This document shows positions 1-11,815 of a DNA stretch of 64,000 bases, piece by piece. Positions within the stretch are counted from its first letter, which is position 1; every line of letters starts with the position of its first letter. The stretch lies in NCBI GenBank assembly GCA_910589415.1, contig OU342636.1, positions 6,988,437-7,052,436 of the forward strand, read 5' to 3'. A model generated the notes under the pieces. The model had not been told where the DNA came from. It saw only the letters and a program-made list of their open reading frames with translations, and did not search any database. The position numbers and the translations under genes were made by a program. This DNA is from Malachius bipustulatus. Lineage: Eukaryota; Arthropoda; Insecta; Coleoptera; Melyridae.

Positions 1-129
1 TGGCATCCGGTTGGCAGTCTGACACCGGAGGAATTATACTTCGTCAACTCCAATCAACTGCAGTTGGGTTTACATTCAACAGAGTAGACCTAATTTAAGC
101 ATCAGAACAAACGCTGCTGGAACTAAATT

Positions 130-487
130 ATTATCATGAAACCCCAGACCTCTGCGTGGCTTCGACACTGCCCAAATACATTGGAAAGACAAACCCACTA
201 AGGGAAGGGCAGAATCTTCTCTTTTTAGCAATTACAATCGCCTCATAAACACCATCTATTCAAACGCTCAGCCGCTGGTTTAAGTGGCATTGATTGCGAA
301 ATTTTCAAAAGCCATAGCTCCCGTTATGCAGCGACTTCAGCGGCAAGCCGTGCTGGAGTTCCCCTCGATGCTATCCGGAACACAGTCGGCTGGTCTACGA
401 AATCTACCTTCGCCAGGTTCTATAACTGGCCCATTTCCAAACCAGTTCCAAGCATTGTCAGCGCCCCTTTTGACTCGGAAATAATCA
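130..487 (+). pseudogene. Tyrosine recombinase C-terminal relic (DIRS/PAT or Crypton type)
   Basis: The sequence reads as the C-terminal catalytic part of an eukaryotic transposon tyrosine recombinase. In one frame 'LCVASTLPKYI' near 150 is followed by an in-frame stop at about 250 and then by 'QTLSRWFK'. A frameshift at about 282 moves the reading to 'SGIDCEIFK'. After that come the H-x-x-R box 'HSSRYAATSAA' (His codon 313, Arg codon 322), 'GVPLDAIRNTVGWS', and 'TFARFY' with the candidate nucleophilic Tyr codon at 421-423. His, Arg and Tyr of the family are therefore visible. The upstream catalytic Arg is not recognised, and no reverse transcriptase lies in the window beside it. In DIRS elements this enzyme integrates circular cDNA; in Cryptons it moves DNA directly. 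Which one applies cannot be told from this piece. The left side is cut by the window edge. It is broken and presumably inactive. Confidence 0.72.
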
Positions 488-1072
488 CCTCCTGCCTCGT
501 ACCTACTGGCCCACGGAGTTTATATCTAATCGATTATTTCCGTTTCTACTTACGTTTATATTCTTATCCTTCAGGTCAACATCCTTCAGGTAAGTCGTTT
601 ATTCTTTCTTGTATCGCGTAGTTAGTAGCTGGCTTAACTTAACACGTAGCATGTTCGCAACAAACAGTCTGTTGAAAATAACACGACACGCATTTTGAAT
701 TTTGGCCGTGTCAACACCTCGTAACGTAACCGAATAATGGGGTCATATCACAGCAACGCGACTTCGACGCTAATCAATGCTCTGTCAGTTATTTTGAATC
801 TTAATACCGGTTTCAATAGATTCAAAAATAGATCACATACTCTTATGAAGTTTGACTCCTGGTGAAGCCTGTTGCAGCGCCGCTCAGGTGGAAACGGGTA
901 CATAAGATTACATGTGATCTTTACTTTAACAACGAATACCGCTCTGGCAGTTACAGATACAGCAGCAGCTTCATTATATTTTCATTCGCCACCAGATTTT
1001 GAGAAAGCTAAAACGTAAATCTCCGTGATCGGTACGTCTCTCAATTATTAGGTATATCAAAGTAGGAAGATC
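488..1072. other. Intergenic, nothing recognised
   Basis: AT-rich sequence without a convincing open frame. It may include the 3' flank of the tyrosine recombinase element, but no terminal repeats were seen. Confidence 0.4.
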
Positions 1073-1495
1073 TACAGGGTGATCCGGAAATTGGGGACAC
1101 GGTATACAAGGTGTTGTAGAGGATTTTCAGAAAGACTGTAAATTTAAAACAGAAATGATTTCCTCGACTTCATTACCGTAAGCTTTTTCAAAAATTTAAA
1201 TCAAAATGGCAGTCAACGGATATGTATCCGCGCAACGATAATTGTTGTAAGCTTTGTTGGACTTGCCATTTCATATGTTTCCATGGTAACATCTTACTGG
1301 GTATTTTAATTAGACGTACATATTATTTTTATTCCCAAAGAAGGGTATTCAGTGCAGTGTTGTGACTTTTTTTTTCCACACAAGTGGTTATATCTTCTTA
1401 ATAGAGATATACTGAAGAAATAAGTAAATGAATCTTTAGTCCACAATGGATGCTGTGGTGTTGTTCGTGTCCGTCATTTCGGGATCACCCTTTTA
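1073..1495. mobile_element. TA-flanked inverted-repeat element, TACAGGGTG family
   Basis: The left end is tacagggtgatccggaaa. The right end, read in reverse complement, is taaaagggtgatcccgaaa, so the two ends form terminal inverted repeats flanked by TA. The interior is noncoding. The same family recurs at 59727-59993, sharing 'aaatttaaaac...atggtttcctcg'-like blocks and the 'gctgtggtgttgt.cgtgtccg' block. Such ends, with TA duplications, are typical of nonautonomous Tc1/mariner-type elements; this assignment is inference because no transposase is inside. Confidence 0.65.
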
Positions 1496-1569
1496 GTAGA
1501 TCAAACTTGCTGGTTGAATTGAATTGAAGTGGGGGTTGGGATGGCATCGGAACTTACCATTTACCACAG

Positions 1570-2290
1570 ATTTTTTCAGATGAGGACCTGATTATAGGGA
1601 AATCGACCAAGGCATCGAGAACTTTTTTTATTGGGTGGCCAGGAGTATGGTGATATTAATTGGCAAGGGAATGTTGCAAAAAAAATGTTTAAGTCGGCAA
1701 TTGACTGGCCGTCACAATCACATAATATGTCGGTGTCGGACATTCCAATCCTATGAAGGTGATATGGAAAGTTTCCGTGATTTAGTTTAAGTCTTGTTAC
1801 TGTAACACTGTAATGTCTGCTAACGTTGTAGTCTGATAGATGGGGTATGTGCGTTGGTAATGAGGGATGAATTTTGCAGTAGTGATTTTGTGATTTATTC
1901 ACAAAGTTATCCCATTGTTTGGCCCATAGATTCCGGGTTTATTTTTTTGAAGCGGAGAGGAGGTCTTCAAACTGACACTTTTGGGAAACTTTTGAACGGT
2001 TCACTGCTACTTTAGCCAGTTTGTCAGCCATTTCATTACCTGGGATACCTGTATGACCCTTTACCCAGAGAAAAGTGATTCGTCGTCCCTGCAGTTTCAG
2101 TTCATATACGAGTCTCCTTATGTTGCATAAGCAGACGGATGATGCAAGACTGCATAGTCCTGTTTGTGATGGCCTCAACGGGAGATCTGGAGTCCGAGAT
2201 AATCAAAAGCGTTGGCATTGCGGAAATTATTAGATAGATACTTCAAAGCGTTTTCAATGGCAAAGAGTTCTGGAGAGAAACTTGAGCAGA
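1570..2290 (-). pseudogene. LINE (non-LTR retrotransposon) RNase H and C-terminal relic
   Basis: Read on the minus strand, the piece runs from an RNase H domain to the LINE C-terminus. 'FSPELFAIENALKYL' (about 2280-2240) holds the RNase H Glu region. 'LIISDSRSPVEAI' holds the next Asp. 'FLWVKGHTGIPGNEMADKLAK' (about 2080-2020) is the terminal WVxGHxGxxGNExAD block. Then 'VTVTRLKLNHGNFP', 'HRIGMSD' and 'CDCDGQSIADL' (1860-1690) form the usual post-RNase H cysteine/His tail. The parts sit in different frames with stops between them, so it is a decayed copy. Upstream RT is absent here; the element was 5'-truncated or cut. Clade is probably I/jockey-like, from the RNase H and C-terminal pattern only. 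Confidence 0.75.
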
Positions 2291-3604
2291 AATCTGGTAT
2301 TTTTTCTTGGATAAATGGATCGTGATATTAAGACACGCGATTTCGTGATGTAATTTCAGTGCAGGAGAGGTTACACAAAGCAGACGAATGACGACTGAAA
2401 TAGCTATTTGTGCATACAAGTTGCAAATTAAGAGTGTTTTAAGCAAGAAAATAATTGTCAAACAAGGCCGAAGACCAAGTTTAAGAATCGTCAAGTGGTT
2501 GAAACACTTCTTTTTCAACGCGTATTACACAAGATTGTATGTTAAGTCGCTAAGAAATAACATTTTATGAAATCTAAGTCGTCAAGAAAATAAATTTATG
2601 AACTCCAGAGATTAATGTTCTATATTTTCAAAGTGACAGGTTTTAACAAAATAGTTATTAATGTATCTAGGGCGGGAAATTGAACTTTGTCGTTTGAGAA
2701 TATGAGTTTTTTGTCGAGGCGAGAGCCAAGGCAAAAACTCCTTCGAAAGCATCATAATCTCGCTCTCGAGATACATACTACATTTTTTAGTCAGTTTCAT
2801 TGGAATGAGCGAAAAATCGAAACAAAAATCATAAAAATGGCGCAAGGAAATTTTAAATTGAATTCCAAGTATATTTGTGGCATTGTTGCTAGAGAAACTA
2901 ATACAAGATTCCTATAGAGGGCACCAAACAATGTTGTCGCTCTAGGTAGCGAAATACTTCGCACGCGTTGCCGAGTAGACAACTGTAAATTGCCATTTTT
3001 CATTCGCATATTGATGGAAAAAAAACGACATATAACTTGTCGCCGCGCATGACCCTGTCGTTTCTTTGATGCGATGGTTAAAAACCGAAACAATTATTAT
3101 AATTCGGATTGTGAAAGAATACGCGTGTCCAATTAGTTATGAGTATATGCAACATTTTTAGGTCTCCACTTGCGAGGATTTCGAAGAAGTGCGATCTCGC
3201 AAGTAATAAGTATTATGAGAGTAATAATATAATCATGATGTTGCATGTTTCGAACAGCATGTTATAATTGGAACTGAATTTGAAATGTAATATCCCAAAA
3301 TTAAACGCGCGCTTTCTGTTTGACTGAACCTATAAATCGATGACATTACAACGGGCGCTAATAAAACAAATATTAGGGATGACATTACAGCTCAATAAGG
3401 GCAATTGGCAGTGACGTGCTCCCTCGAGCGCGGCGTCAATATGTGTGGGGTTGAGGGAGGGCGATGCTATAATCCGACCAGAACCTGCCCGGCAGACGCC
3501 GATAACCGGATTATCATTTTACCATAGACATTAGGGATTATAGTCAGGAAACACTCCCACAGTGCAACAGTTTTATTAATTTAATTTTGATTGAAAGTTC
3601 CTTT
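2291..3604. other. Noncoding, AT-rich, with a short perfect hairpin
   Basis: No gene seen. At about 3169-3203 the sequence acttgcgag is followed after a short loop by ctcgcaagt, a perfect 9-bp stem. It lies inside a looser inverted arrangement whose outer arms are atgcaacat (3149) and atgttgcat (3238), which suggests a decayed foldback element. Confidence 0.4.
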
Positions 3605-3740
3605 CTACAGGGTGTTTCCTAAATATCAGGCATATACAAAAGGGGATAATTACTTGGCTTATTTTATTCCTAAATGTTCATATAAACATAGGCTCGCAAC
3701 CGCTTCGTTACTAATCTATAGGGTGTTGAAATAATAAAAA
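3605..3740. repeat. TACAGGGTG-type element fragment
   Basis: Starts with tctacagggtgtttcctaaa, and a second related end, ctatagggtgttgaa, lies at about 3717. These match the terminal motif of the inverted-repeat family found all over this window. The second end is not clearly inverted, so a full element cannot be drawn. Confidence 0.4.
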
Positions 3741-3824
3741 ATAATAAGTATTTTCTTTATAGCTGCTTCAGTTTTTTTTTTTTATATTTAGCTCTAATTT
3801 GGAATACAGTTTATACTGTAGGAC

Positions 3825-4280
3825 TTACGTCATCGGGCACGACAAATGGTTTTTAAAATAAACTAAAAATCCACAAGAAGATTTTTTTCCCTGAATTAAT
3901 CCTATTTCGCTCCCATTTCTCCCTTGAATTTTTTTATGCACTCTTTTATGACAATGGTACACCACGCATAGTACCTTGTGTCTAGTGTGAAGTCTAGTTC
4001 CCTCTAGTGCTAGGCATTCACACATTAGGTGGTATGGGGTTTCCTCCCCCTCCCCGCATCTCCTGCAATCTGGGTTATTTTTCACTCCTTTTTTGAGAGG
4101 TGTTTCATTAGTGGGCAGTGTCCTGTTAGAAGTCCAATTGCCCATCTCAGCTGGTGTTTGCTCAGCTTTTTCAGTTACATCTTCTCTGCTCCCTCTTCCC
4201 TTTACCCACCTAGTCGCTTGAACAGCACCCCAGTTAGGTTTAGGTAAGGTCTGCATTGAAGTTGCTCTATTTTCTCCCAT
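3825..4280 (-). pseudogene. LINE C-terminal relic, minus-strand copy
   Basis: The 151-codon open frame on the minus strand contains 'GVKNNPDCRRCGEGEETPYH' followed by 'LMCECLALEGTRL'. This is the C-x2-C...H...C knuckle that follows RNase H in I/jockey-type LINE ORF2 proteins. Upstream in the frame come a basic linker and 'QTLPKPNWGAVQATRW'; the typical 'LTGHCPL' block is present at DNA level but in a shifted frame ('NRTLPTNETPLKK'). It is therefore a frameshifted remnant. A close copy of this stretch lies inverted 240 bp away at 4463-4875, giving a near-palindrome. Confidence 0.7.
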
Positions 4281-4449
4281 AGGTTTTCTCCCACGAGGAA
4301 AATTAGTTGTTGGCCTTTTGTGTCAGATTTTCTGTTCACTAGGATCCACGTTTCTGGTTTTTAATCCCTGGTTTTGAATTCCCAGTCTTTTTTGGATTTA
4401 ATTTTTTTCTGGTTCCTCTTGGATCCCTGGTATTCGCACTAGTGCTCCT

Positions 4450-4888
4450 ATAGGTTTCGGAATCTTATAACTCTTATAATGTTATTTACTCTTTATGCTC
4501 TTATAACTTCAATGCAGACCTTGCCTAGGCCTAACTGGGGAGCTGTTCAAGCGACTAGGTGGGGAAAGGGAAGAGGGAGCAGAGAAGATGTAACTGAAAA
4601 AGCTGAGTAAGCACCAGCTGAGATGGGCAATTGGACTTCTAACAGGACACTGCCCACTAAATTACACCTCTCAATAATAGGAGTGAAAAATATCCCGGAT
4701 TACAGGAGATGCGAGGAGGGGGAGGAAACCCATACCACCTAACAAGCACCCATTGGACTCATACTGAAATACTTTCGGGAGATGGGACCGATGAGATAAT
4801 TATCCAAAGGGGTACAATAAGCGCAAGCTTCAGTACAAGGGCTTTGAACCTACCCTAGAAGTAATAATAATAATAATAGGTTTCGGAA
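4450..4888 (+). mobile_element. 5'-truncated LINE insertion with 13-bp target duplication
   Basis: The 13-bp sequence ataggtttcggaa occurs at 4450-4462 and again at 4876-4888, bracketing 413 bp. The insert holds the same LINE C-terminal sequence as 3825-4280 but on the plus strand (atgcagaccttgcctaggcc, then the 'LTGHCPL' and cysteine-knuckle regions, with stops). It ends in a (taa)n tail at 4862-4875. Target duplication, 5' truncation and a short-repeat tail together mark target-primed reverse transcription. Confidence 0.85.
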
Positions 4889-6590
4889 CGTCCTTGGTGC
4901 CGAGTTTCGCTCCTGACCAGGGTTACATTTCCCTGACCACCCGCACCAGTCAGTCCTCTGTGACCTGGTCAGTACAGGAAGCCATGAGAAAGTCCCCGCT
5001 AAGCTGCACTCATGAGAACCTTGGTGCAGGTGCTCCTTCTTCTACGTTATTCCGGTTCTTTGCTGGTCCCGGGTTTTGTTATACTAGGGTTCACCTTCAA
5101 CCCTAGCTTTCTACGTTCTCCAGTTTCCCCCTGGTTTTGTAGTTTCTACTTTTTTCTCAGTTTCCGGCGAGCGGATCCTGAGAGTTTTTTTGTGTCTTTC
5201 TTTTCAGAATCCCCTTCCCTTTTTGGGCGATTATTGGGCGAATGCTTGCTGAAAAAACCTAATAGTTCCAGTCGTTAAAGTAAAAAATATACCAAAAGTA
5301 CATAAAAAGTAATATCTAAGACTTTCCTTTAATAATTATTGTTAGTGAAGAGTTTATAGACATAAATACACAAAAATCAGTTCTGAGGGTACAGCGCGTC
5401 CCCTCAAAAAAACACCCCACCACTTTTTGGTAAAAAAGTATTTTTTGCTGAGAACTGGTTATCCGTTGGATATATCAAAAAAATACCGATTATAAAAAAA
5501 TCTTGAGTGATTTCCCAAAAAAAGTTATGTAGTAATTTTTTCGTGGATTACGGTTTTCGAGTTAGTCAATATTTAAGAAATTGCAAATTTTGTATTTCTC
5601 ATAAGCACGAATTTTTATTTATTTTAAATTTTTGGCACACAGCCCATAGAAAAAATTAAATTACTCGAAAATCAAACAACCTATGAGAAAAAATTAAAAT
5701 AGAATTTGAATACATAAAATACTACATTTTTTGCGATTCTCATTCGTTATGATTAATTTTCAGTAGGTAAGAATTTCATTCATTCATCACTCAGTTTAGT
5801 TTTTTTCACCGTTACAAAAGAAAACCCTGAAGGTTTGAAAGCTATTCACCATAATTACAACACTCGACAATTGTTTCGCTTTTTTTTTATTCGTACTTTC
5901 GTAAATTAGTTTCACTTATGTAATGAAGAGTAGGTATTATTCAAATTGTGCTAGCGGTAGTTCCATAAAATATAAAATGAAGTTTTTCACAAAGCGAAGT
6001 TCATGATGTCTACTTGGAAACGTCCAAGAGAAACGTTAATAAAATTTCAAAGAGTAAAGTACTTTGTTACCCTCCCATGTATAGCGAAAAAGTTAATTCT
6101 TCATAATTGTTATGTATCGGAACACTGTACCATAATTATCTCTGTGGAAATAATTGCTACTAGTGTATTTTGCGAGTAAAAACAATATCCCAACCGCGGG
6201 AAATGAATTTTTAAAAATACACAGCCTAACATTAATAGGCACATAATAATTATTGTGGTTTATAACTCTAGCTCTTGAGCTAGTAGCAGTCCAATAGGGA
6301 GTTTTTTGAAAATTGCAAGTAGGGATCTAGGCTTATTTGAGAAAGTATATTGGTATGGGGCTAAGGTGAGTATAAATTTGATTATTTCAAGAGTTTTTTT
6401 TTCTCTTGTTTTTGCATTTGAATATTGGTCATCATCTCAACCTACTATGGTAGAATTTATCTGATAATAAGTAAACTGAAATTATGTAGGTTACTATTTA
6501 TACTGGACATGTTTTTATGGAAGCTTTTGTTCCTTAACTAAGATATTCTATCAACTTGTAAAGTCATGCTACAGAAAACTGACTTACCCT
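4889..6590. other. No gene recognised
   Basis: 4889-5280 has overlapping short open frames on the plus strand (4894-5106, 5012-5278) with somewhat higher GC, matching no family I recognise. From 5281 to about 6590 the sequence is AT-rich with homopolymer runs and no coding signal. Confidence 0.4.
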
Positions 6591-6778
6591 GTATATGGGT
6601 ATTCCAATGGGAAAGTCAGACAAGCAGCTCAAGAATACCAACGTGGGTATCCAAATATACTTTGTTCGATGGACAAAAGAAATTAAGCAACTTACTCTTT
6701 CCATGATAAAGCGCAGATGCTTACAAAACGTAACCGTGTACCTACTGAGATTTAAACATCAGATGATGAGAAGATAGT
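6590..6778 (+). pseudogene. Possible mariner-type N-terminal (HTH) fragment
   Basis: One frame reads 'YSNGKVRQAAQEYQRGYPN', which resembles the first helix-turn-helix of the insect mariner-like family often annotated DUF4817 ('...AARxYxxRFPN'). The match stops after about 20 residues, and no catalytic part follows. The neighbouring motif accctgtat (6588) resembles a terminal end of the TACAGGGTG elements. Confidence 0.35.
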
Positions 6779-7420
6779 GAAAGAAAGAAAGACAGACCAT
6801 GGAAACGTCAGCGTAACTTGTAACCAAAAATGGTGACGCTGGCGCACACATTAAGCCGGCCACTCACGGTACTGCGGCGCAGTACAATTTGGTTGGATTC
6901 GACAAGATCGTACGATATTTGATAGTGTGTGTCTACGACCGACGGGATCGGCTCGTCTTGCAGTTAAAACTTTTTAACTGCAGCAGTACAATTTTGTCGG
7001 ATCGCATGCAATTTTGGATATGAATTGGAGCGTGTGTGGCGATGGCCGGCAAAATCATACAACAAAGTACGTGCTTACGTGCTTATTAGCTGTTTATTTC
7101 AATAAATTTGGGGTTTTTAATAAATAGATAATGTCTAGTAAATGTAATAATTTTTTTAAAGGAGTTTTTTGTAATATATAAACATTTTGATTCAATCACA
7201 ATTGATTTATTTTTAGAAACCATTCCTTGCATCAACATTTTCGATTAGTATATTATCTTTTATTTCATTTTTTGATTTACAAACACAAATTACAGCTGCT
7301 GCTAATTACAAATTTTTCTCTGTCCGACGTCTCTACTCGACGAGAACTGCCCAATACTGCACGGCTGGATAGTGAGTGGCCGTATACACTTGTCTGCGAA
7401 GTTGTACAATTTCGTAGTAC

Positions 7421-9127
7421 TGCAGCGCGAGCAAATTGAAAGAGACGATTGCTCGTCGTAAATGCCTATTGCAGCGTGAGCGGTAAGATTATAAAATCAG
7501 GAAATGCCGAACGTAACAGTAGCGAGAGCTTGCAGTGCAAGCGAAAGACAAAATGTTATTTCGGCAAAACGGTAATACTGCAAAAGAAACTTTCACGACA
7601 AATTTCTCTAAAGATAATGATGTTGAATAACTTGAAAACTGAATCAAATACTATCAGAGTGCTAGTTATTCCGCTGCTTTAATTATTAAAAAGGTACACC
7701 CTTTATATAGGTATCTAAGGTAGGTTAGGGATGCCAAAGAGTTCTTCAGTTCTTATTAACAAGATTTGCTCGAGTTCTTATTTTTATTGTGCTACCTAAA
7801 CTCTATGAAGAACTAATAAAAAGTAGATTTAGGGTGATAAAGATGTTAATGTGATTTCCAAAGAATAAGTTATAATGTACAGATGTTTAATGAGCAAATT
7901 ATGGTTTACATTTCCTGTTTAATTAAATCAATAATTATCCTGTCTTACTTTAAAAGCTTTAAATTTGATATATATATGTTTAAACAATCAGTTTGTTTAA
8001 AATAAAGGATCCTTTACTTTGTACACCTGTGTACAAAAGAATAAAATACTTCCGATATTATTTATATCGGGAAAGATAAAGTTCGTGAGTGGTAATTAAT
8101 TAGTTTACTAAATTAGCACTGATCTTCTAGTCCTTCCTCGTCACGATCGGTGAGATAAAATAAAAGGCAACTTACAGTTTCCGGGATGAAGCTGATTGAG
8201 GTAAAAACTGTCTTTATTTTGACAGTAAAAAGGATATTAATAACTCCTGGACTTTGCTCGGGGTGATGTTTAATCAGGCATTGAAGTCTCCAGAGAAAGC
8301 AGCAGGTGCAGAGATGACGCCCTGATGAGACTCCTAGGATTGAACAACCAAAACAGCACTAGCACCGGGAAATGTTCTGTTGTCGTTGAAGATCACCAAA
8401 ACGTTGATTTATTTCACCATGGATAAGTGAAAACGATGCAAGGATGAATTAGATAGTCGAGGAACAGAAACGGGCCACGCTCCCTTTGTCTCCTAGCTCA
8501 AGATGGCTTCCTCGGTCACAATAGGCAATTAAATCAGAAATTAGTAAATACCGGAGAAGGTAAGGTATTTACTGAAGATAAAGGTAAAGATAAAGGTACA
8601 AGGTAAAGTTGAGATAAAATCCCCAAAGGATTGAAGGAAATCCCAGAAGCTAGAAATAAGTAATAATCGAATTAGAGCCTCTCTTCAAAATATCCGTAAT
8701 GGCGACTTACCCTGTACAACAGGCTTCGACGGGAGCGATCAAGAGGTGAACTTTCTTGGTCAGCAGACAAGAAGGAAATGCTTTTTAGTTCCTATGGGAC
8801 TGAATCTGTTTCCGCTTTCGATTCGTGAAAGTAGAAATGTCACTTGTCAGATACTGAAATCTGATTGACAGCCGACAACTTATTTGGTATGTTTGGTTTC
8901 TTTAGAAACCAACTGAAAAGAACTCAAGATGGAACTAGAAATGAAACGTGCAACGCCATCTAGTAGTGAATTATCCAGACGGCACCAGCACCGGGATATA
9001 GTGTGGGCAGCCAGTTCAATGATGCGGTCTATATTATAGGGAGTTGTGGGGAACTGTAATTTTACAATTCTCTTCAAAACAAAAGGATCATCTCAAGGAG
9101 GACGAAAGGTGACGTATTAACGTTACA
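7421..9127 (-). repeat. 3' LTR of the gypsy element
   Basis: 1707-bp direct repeat copy. Read on the minus strand it begins TGTAACG and ends GCTGCA, the canonical TG...CA ends. The short open frames inside (7449-7682, 8880-9077) occur in both LTR copies and look noncoding. Confidence 0.9.
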
Positions 9128-9140
9128 CACCTCCCCTTAC
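9128..9140 (-). promoter_or_regulatory. Polypurine tract of the gypsy element
   Basis: On the minus strand AAGGGGAGG (9130-9138) lies two bases before the 3' LTR start. This is the expected position for the primer of plus-strand DNA synthesis, and it fixes the element's direction. Confidence 0.75.
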
Positions 9141-9782
9141 CGATGCAAGAGAAAATTCAAAAACTAGAAGAAAATTCTAGTTCTTTCTATACCCGTAGAA
9201 GGGTATATATGGAGGTATGGTTATGGATGACCAACAGAGACGACACAAATCGAATAAGAGGGAGAATAGTGTTTTACAAAAACAGACTTTGTAAAAGTTT
9301 TCTACCATGTTTACTATTTGTTCAGATAATATCGCACAGTTAGTCATTTTAACTAGCTATATAATATAAAAAGAAATATTTAATTCGCTCATGCAGATTA
9401 AATTTATAGTTACAAAACCTTAATGCTAAGTAGATAAAAGAAAACGTACATGCATTCTTTCTAGAAGGCAGGCTTCTAAGTTGATTATTATTATAAACAC
9501 TTATAATTAGATATTGTATATACAAGAATTAAAATTAAGTTGTAACGTTTCGGTATAACAGATTCACTGTTAATAGAGCTGCGCTGTTCTGTTTGATGTT
9601 CAACCACCCATAGTTTTGAACACTACTTCAGCCTGTGGTTTCAAAAACCGCCAACACTGAAGGATTAAGAAAATTGCTATGGGAGTTTTCACATAAACTA
9701 AAACTTTCAGAAACAGGGCTGCTACTCGATAGAATGGACAACTAAACAAATCCAGAAATTCTGACTTCATCATAAAAAGTCA

Positions 9783-10169
9783 AGGTAGCGGGATAGATAT
9801 AATTAGACATATATACAGATAACTCAAAAGGTATTCGCAAACATATGCGAATGGGAAGAGATAATGTACGTAATTTTCATTCCTTACAATGAAAATAGAT
9901 AGGGAGAGATATAAATGTAAGAAAACGAAATGTAGATAATTCTACTCCTTCATGGGAAAGTTTCGAAACAGATAACAGGTAGCGGGATAGATATAATTAG
10001 ACATATATACAGATAACTCAAAAGGTATTCGCAAACATATGCGAATGGGAAGAGATAATGTACGTAATTTTCATTCCTTACAATGAAAATAGATAGGGAG
10101 AGATATAAATGTAAGAAAACGAAATGTAGATAATTCTACTCCTTCATGGGAAAGTTTCGAAACAGATAA
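9783..10169. repeat. Two-copy tandem repeat, 194-bp unit
   Basis: The block starting aggtagcgggatagatataa at 9783 is repeated at 9977 with near-identical sequence to gaaacagataa (9975 and 10169). It sits inside the gypsy element between integrase and the 3' LTR. Confidence 0.85.
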
Positions 10170-10549
10170 GTAGTCGTTCTAGCTACTACTAGTTACAAAG
10201 GGACAAAACTAAGATAATTGGTCAAATTGATCGCTAATAATCACTTTACGTGTCTTTGTCAGATAAATCTCAAAGGTCATACGGAACAAATTACTTGGAT
10301 ACTTCCAATAATCACTTCAAGAAATCATCAATAATCGCCTGGATTACTAGATATTCATCAAAGACACAGTAAGATAGCCCAATCACTCGGAAAGATAAGA
10401 CAAAATGGGAAAACCATTTTCATCGCTGAGATAGGGGGTATTTGATATCAGTGTTCAGATTCCTTTACATCGGCACTGAATATCTAAGGCCACCTTTGCA
10501 AATTCAGAACTCGAATTCACATAGATTTCTATTTTCCATCTGGGAAAAT

Positions 10550-10893
10550 ATTCGCAGAGAAGATAATGATTAGCTATCATTTCATTATGAAGCTAATAGG
10601 TAAAGGTATTAAGGTATGATAAGATAATTTCTTTTCTTCATTGAAAAGAATATCTAAGATAAACATTAGTCACCATTTCATTATGGTACTAATAGGTATA
10701 GATATAATAAAATAAGATAATTTCCTTTCTTCTTTGAAAAGAATATCTAAGATAAGCATTAGCCACCATTTTATTATGGTACTAATAGATAAGGTAAGGT
10801 AAGATAATTTCTTTTCTTCTTTGAAAAGAATATCTAAGATAAGCATTAGCCACCATTTTACTGTGGTGCTAATAGATAAGGTAAGGTAAGATA
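10550..10893. repeat. Tandem repeat, about 90-bp unit, three copies plus a partial
   Basis: Copies begin aagataattt at 10621, 10714 and 10801 (periods 93 and 87). Each contains a 'ttgaaaagaatatctaagat' block and a 'caccattt' block ending in ctaatag. A partial unit lies just upstream. The array lies inside the gypsy element. Confidence 0.8.
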
Positions 10894-11335
10894 AAAGGAA
10901 TCTGCTGTCATCAGATTAGACAAGCAGAGCAGTTTTCAATTTAGCACGTAGCAGGGTGGAAACTGTCGGGAAAGCACCCAACTTTAAAAGAGATGGTAAG
11001 ATAAAGATAACCTGCTGTCTTTTGTTTGGACAAACAGGGCAGTTTTCTCTTTAGCTTAAAGCAGGGCGGAAACTGTCGGGAAAGCACCCGTGTTTAAAGA
11101 GATGGTAGGTAAGATAAAAAGGTATCTGCTGTCGTCTGATTGGACCAGCAGAGCAGTTTTCACTTTAGCACGTAGCAGGGCGGAAACTGTCGGGAAAGCA
11201 CCCGTGTTTAAAAGAGATGGTGTATAAGATAAAGATAACCTGCTGTCCTTTGTTTGGACAAACAGAGCAGTTTTCTCTTTAGCCTAAAGCAGGGCGGAAA
11301 CTGTCGGGAAAGCACCCGTTTATAGATAGTAGATA
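10894..11335. repeat. Tandem repeat, 110-114-bp unit, four copies alternating A-B-A-B
   Basis: Units begin at ctgctgtc near 10902, 11012, 11126 and 11240. Each carries gcgg/gtggaaactgtcgggaaagcaccc. Units 1 and 3 resemble each other (cagatta/ctgattgga, 'agcacgtagcagg'), as do units 2 and 4 ('tttgtttggacaaacag'). The alternation implies that a 220-bp dimer was duplicated. Each unit starts with a small hairpin, ctgctgtc...gacaa.cag. Confidence 0.85.
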
Positions 11336-11815
11336 AGATAAAGGTAAAAGACAAGATAAGGTAGATACAACGGTAAGATAGTGTTTTCCTTTGGTTCAAT
11401 GAACATAAGAAAACTTAAGGGATAATATTAGACTAGTGAACGTTAGCCAGATAAGATAGATGAATAGCTTCTTCTTAAGGTAAAAGTTTAGATAACCAGA
11501 AAAATTATGGGTTCTCAAAATTGAGCGATAGAACAAGATAAGAGACTGAGGATAACAGATACCGATCCCAAAATTAGCAACATTTTCACTTTGAGTACTC
11601 ACATCCACACAACTAGTTTCGAGATCCTTGAGAAATGCCTTGAGAGATACAATGCTCATTCTGCATACATTCTTACGTTCATTCAAGATACGACAAAGAC
11701 ATAGCATTCCCAATTCACGTATTGTCAAACCTCATTCCAAACAGAAGTTTGTATTTACTATGGTGAAGATAGTAGTTAGGTAGAAATAAAATTTCTGGAG
11801 AGAGAAGAAAGTGAA

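Noticed and set aside
8317..8350. CTGATGAG...GAAC in both LTR copies (also 15107-15140), hammerhead-like
   Set aside because: The second core element is GAAC rather than GAAA, and no stem I or cleavage triplet pairing could be built.
7449..9077. Open frames inside the LTRs (7449-7682, 8880-9077 and their copies)
   Set aside because: They lie within LTR sequence and show no gag or env features; treated as chance.
9783..11335. CRISPR-like array
   Set aside because: Units are long, contiguous and diverged without unique spacers, inside an insect retrotransposon; ordinary tandem repeats.
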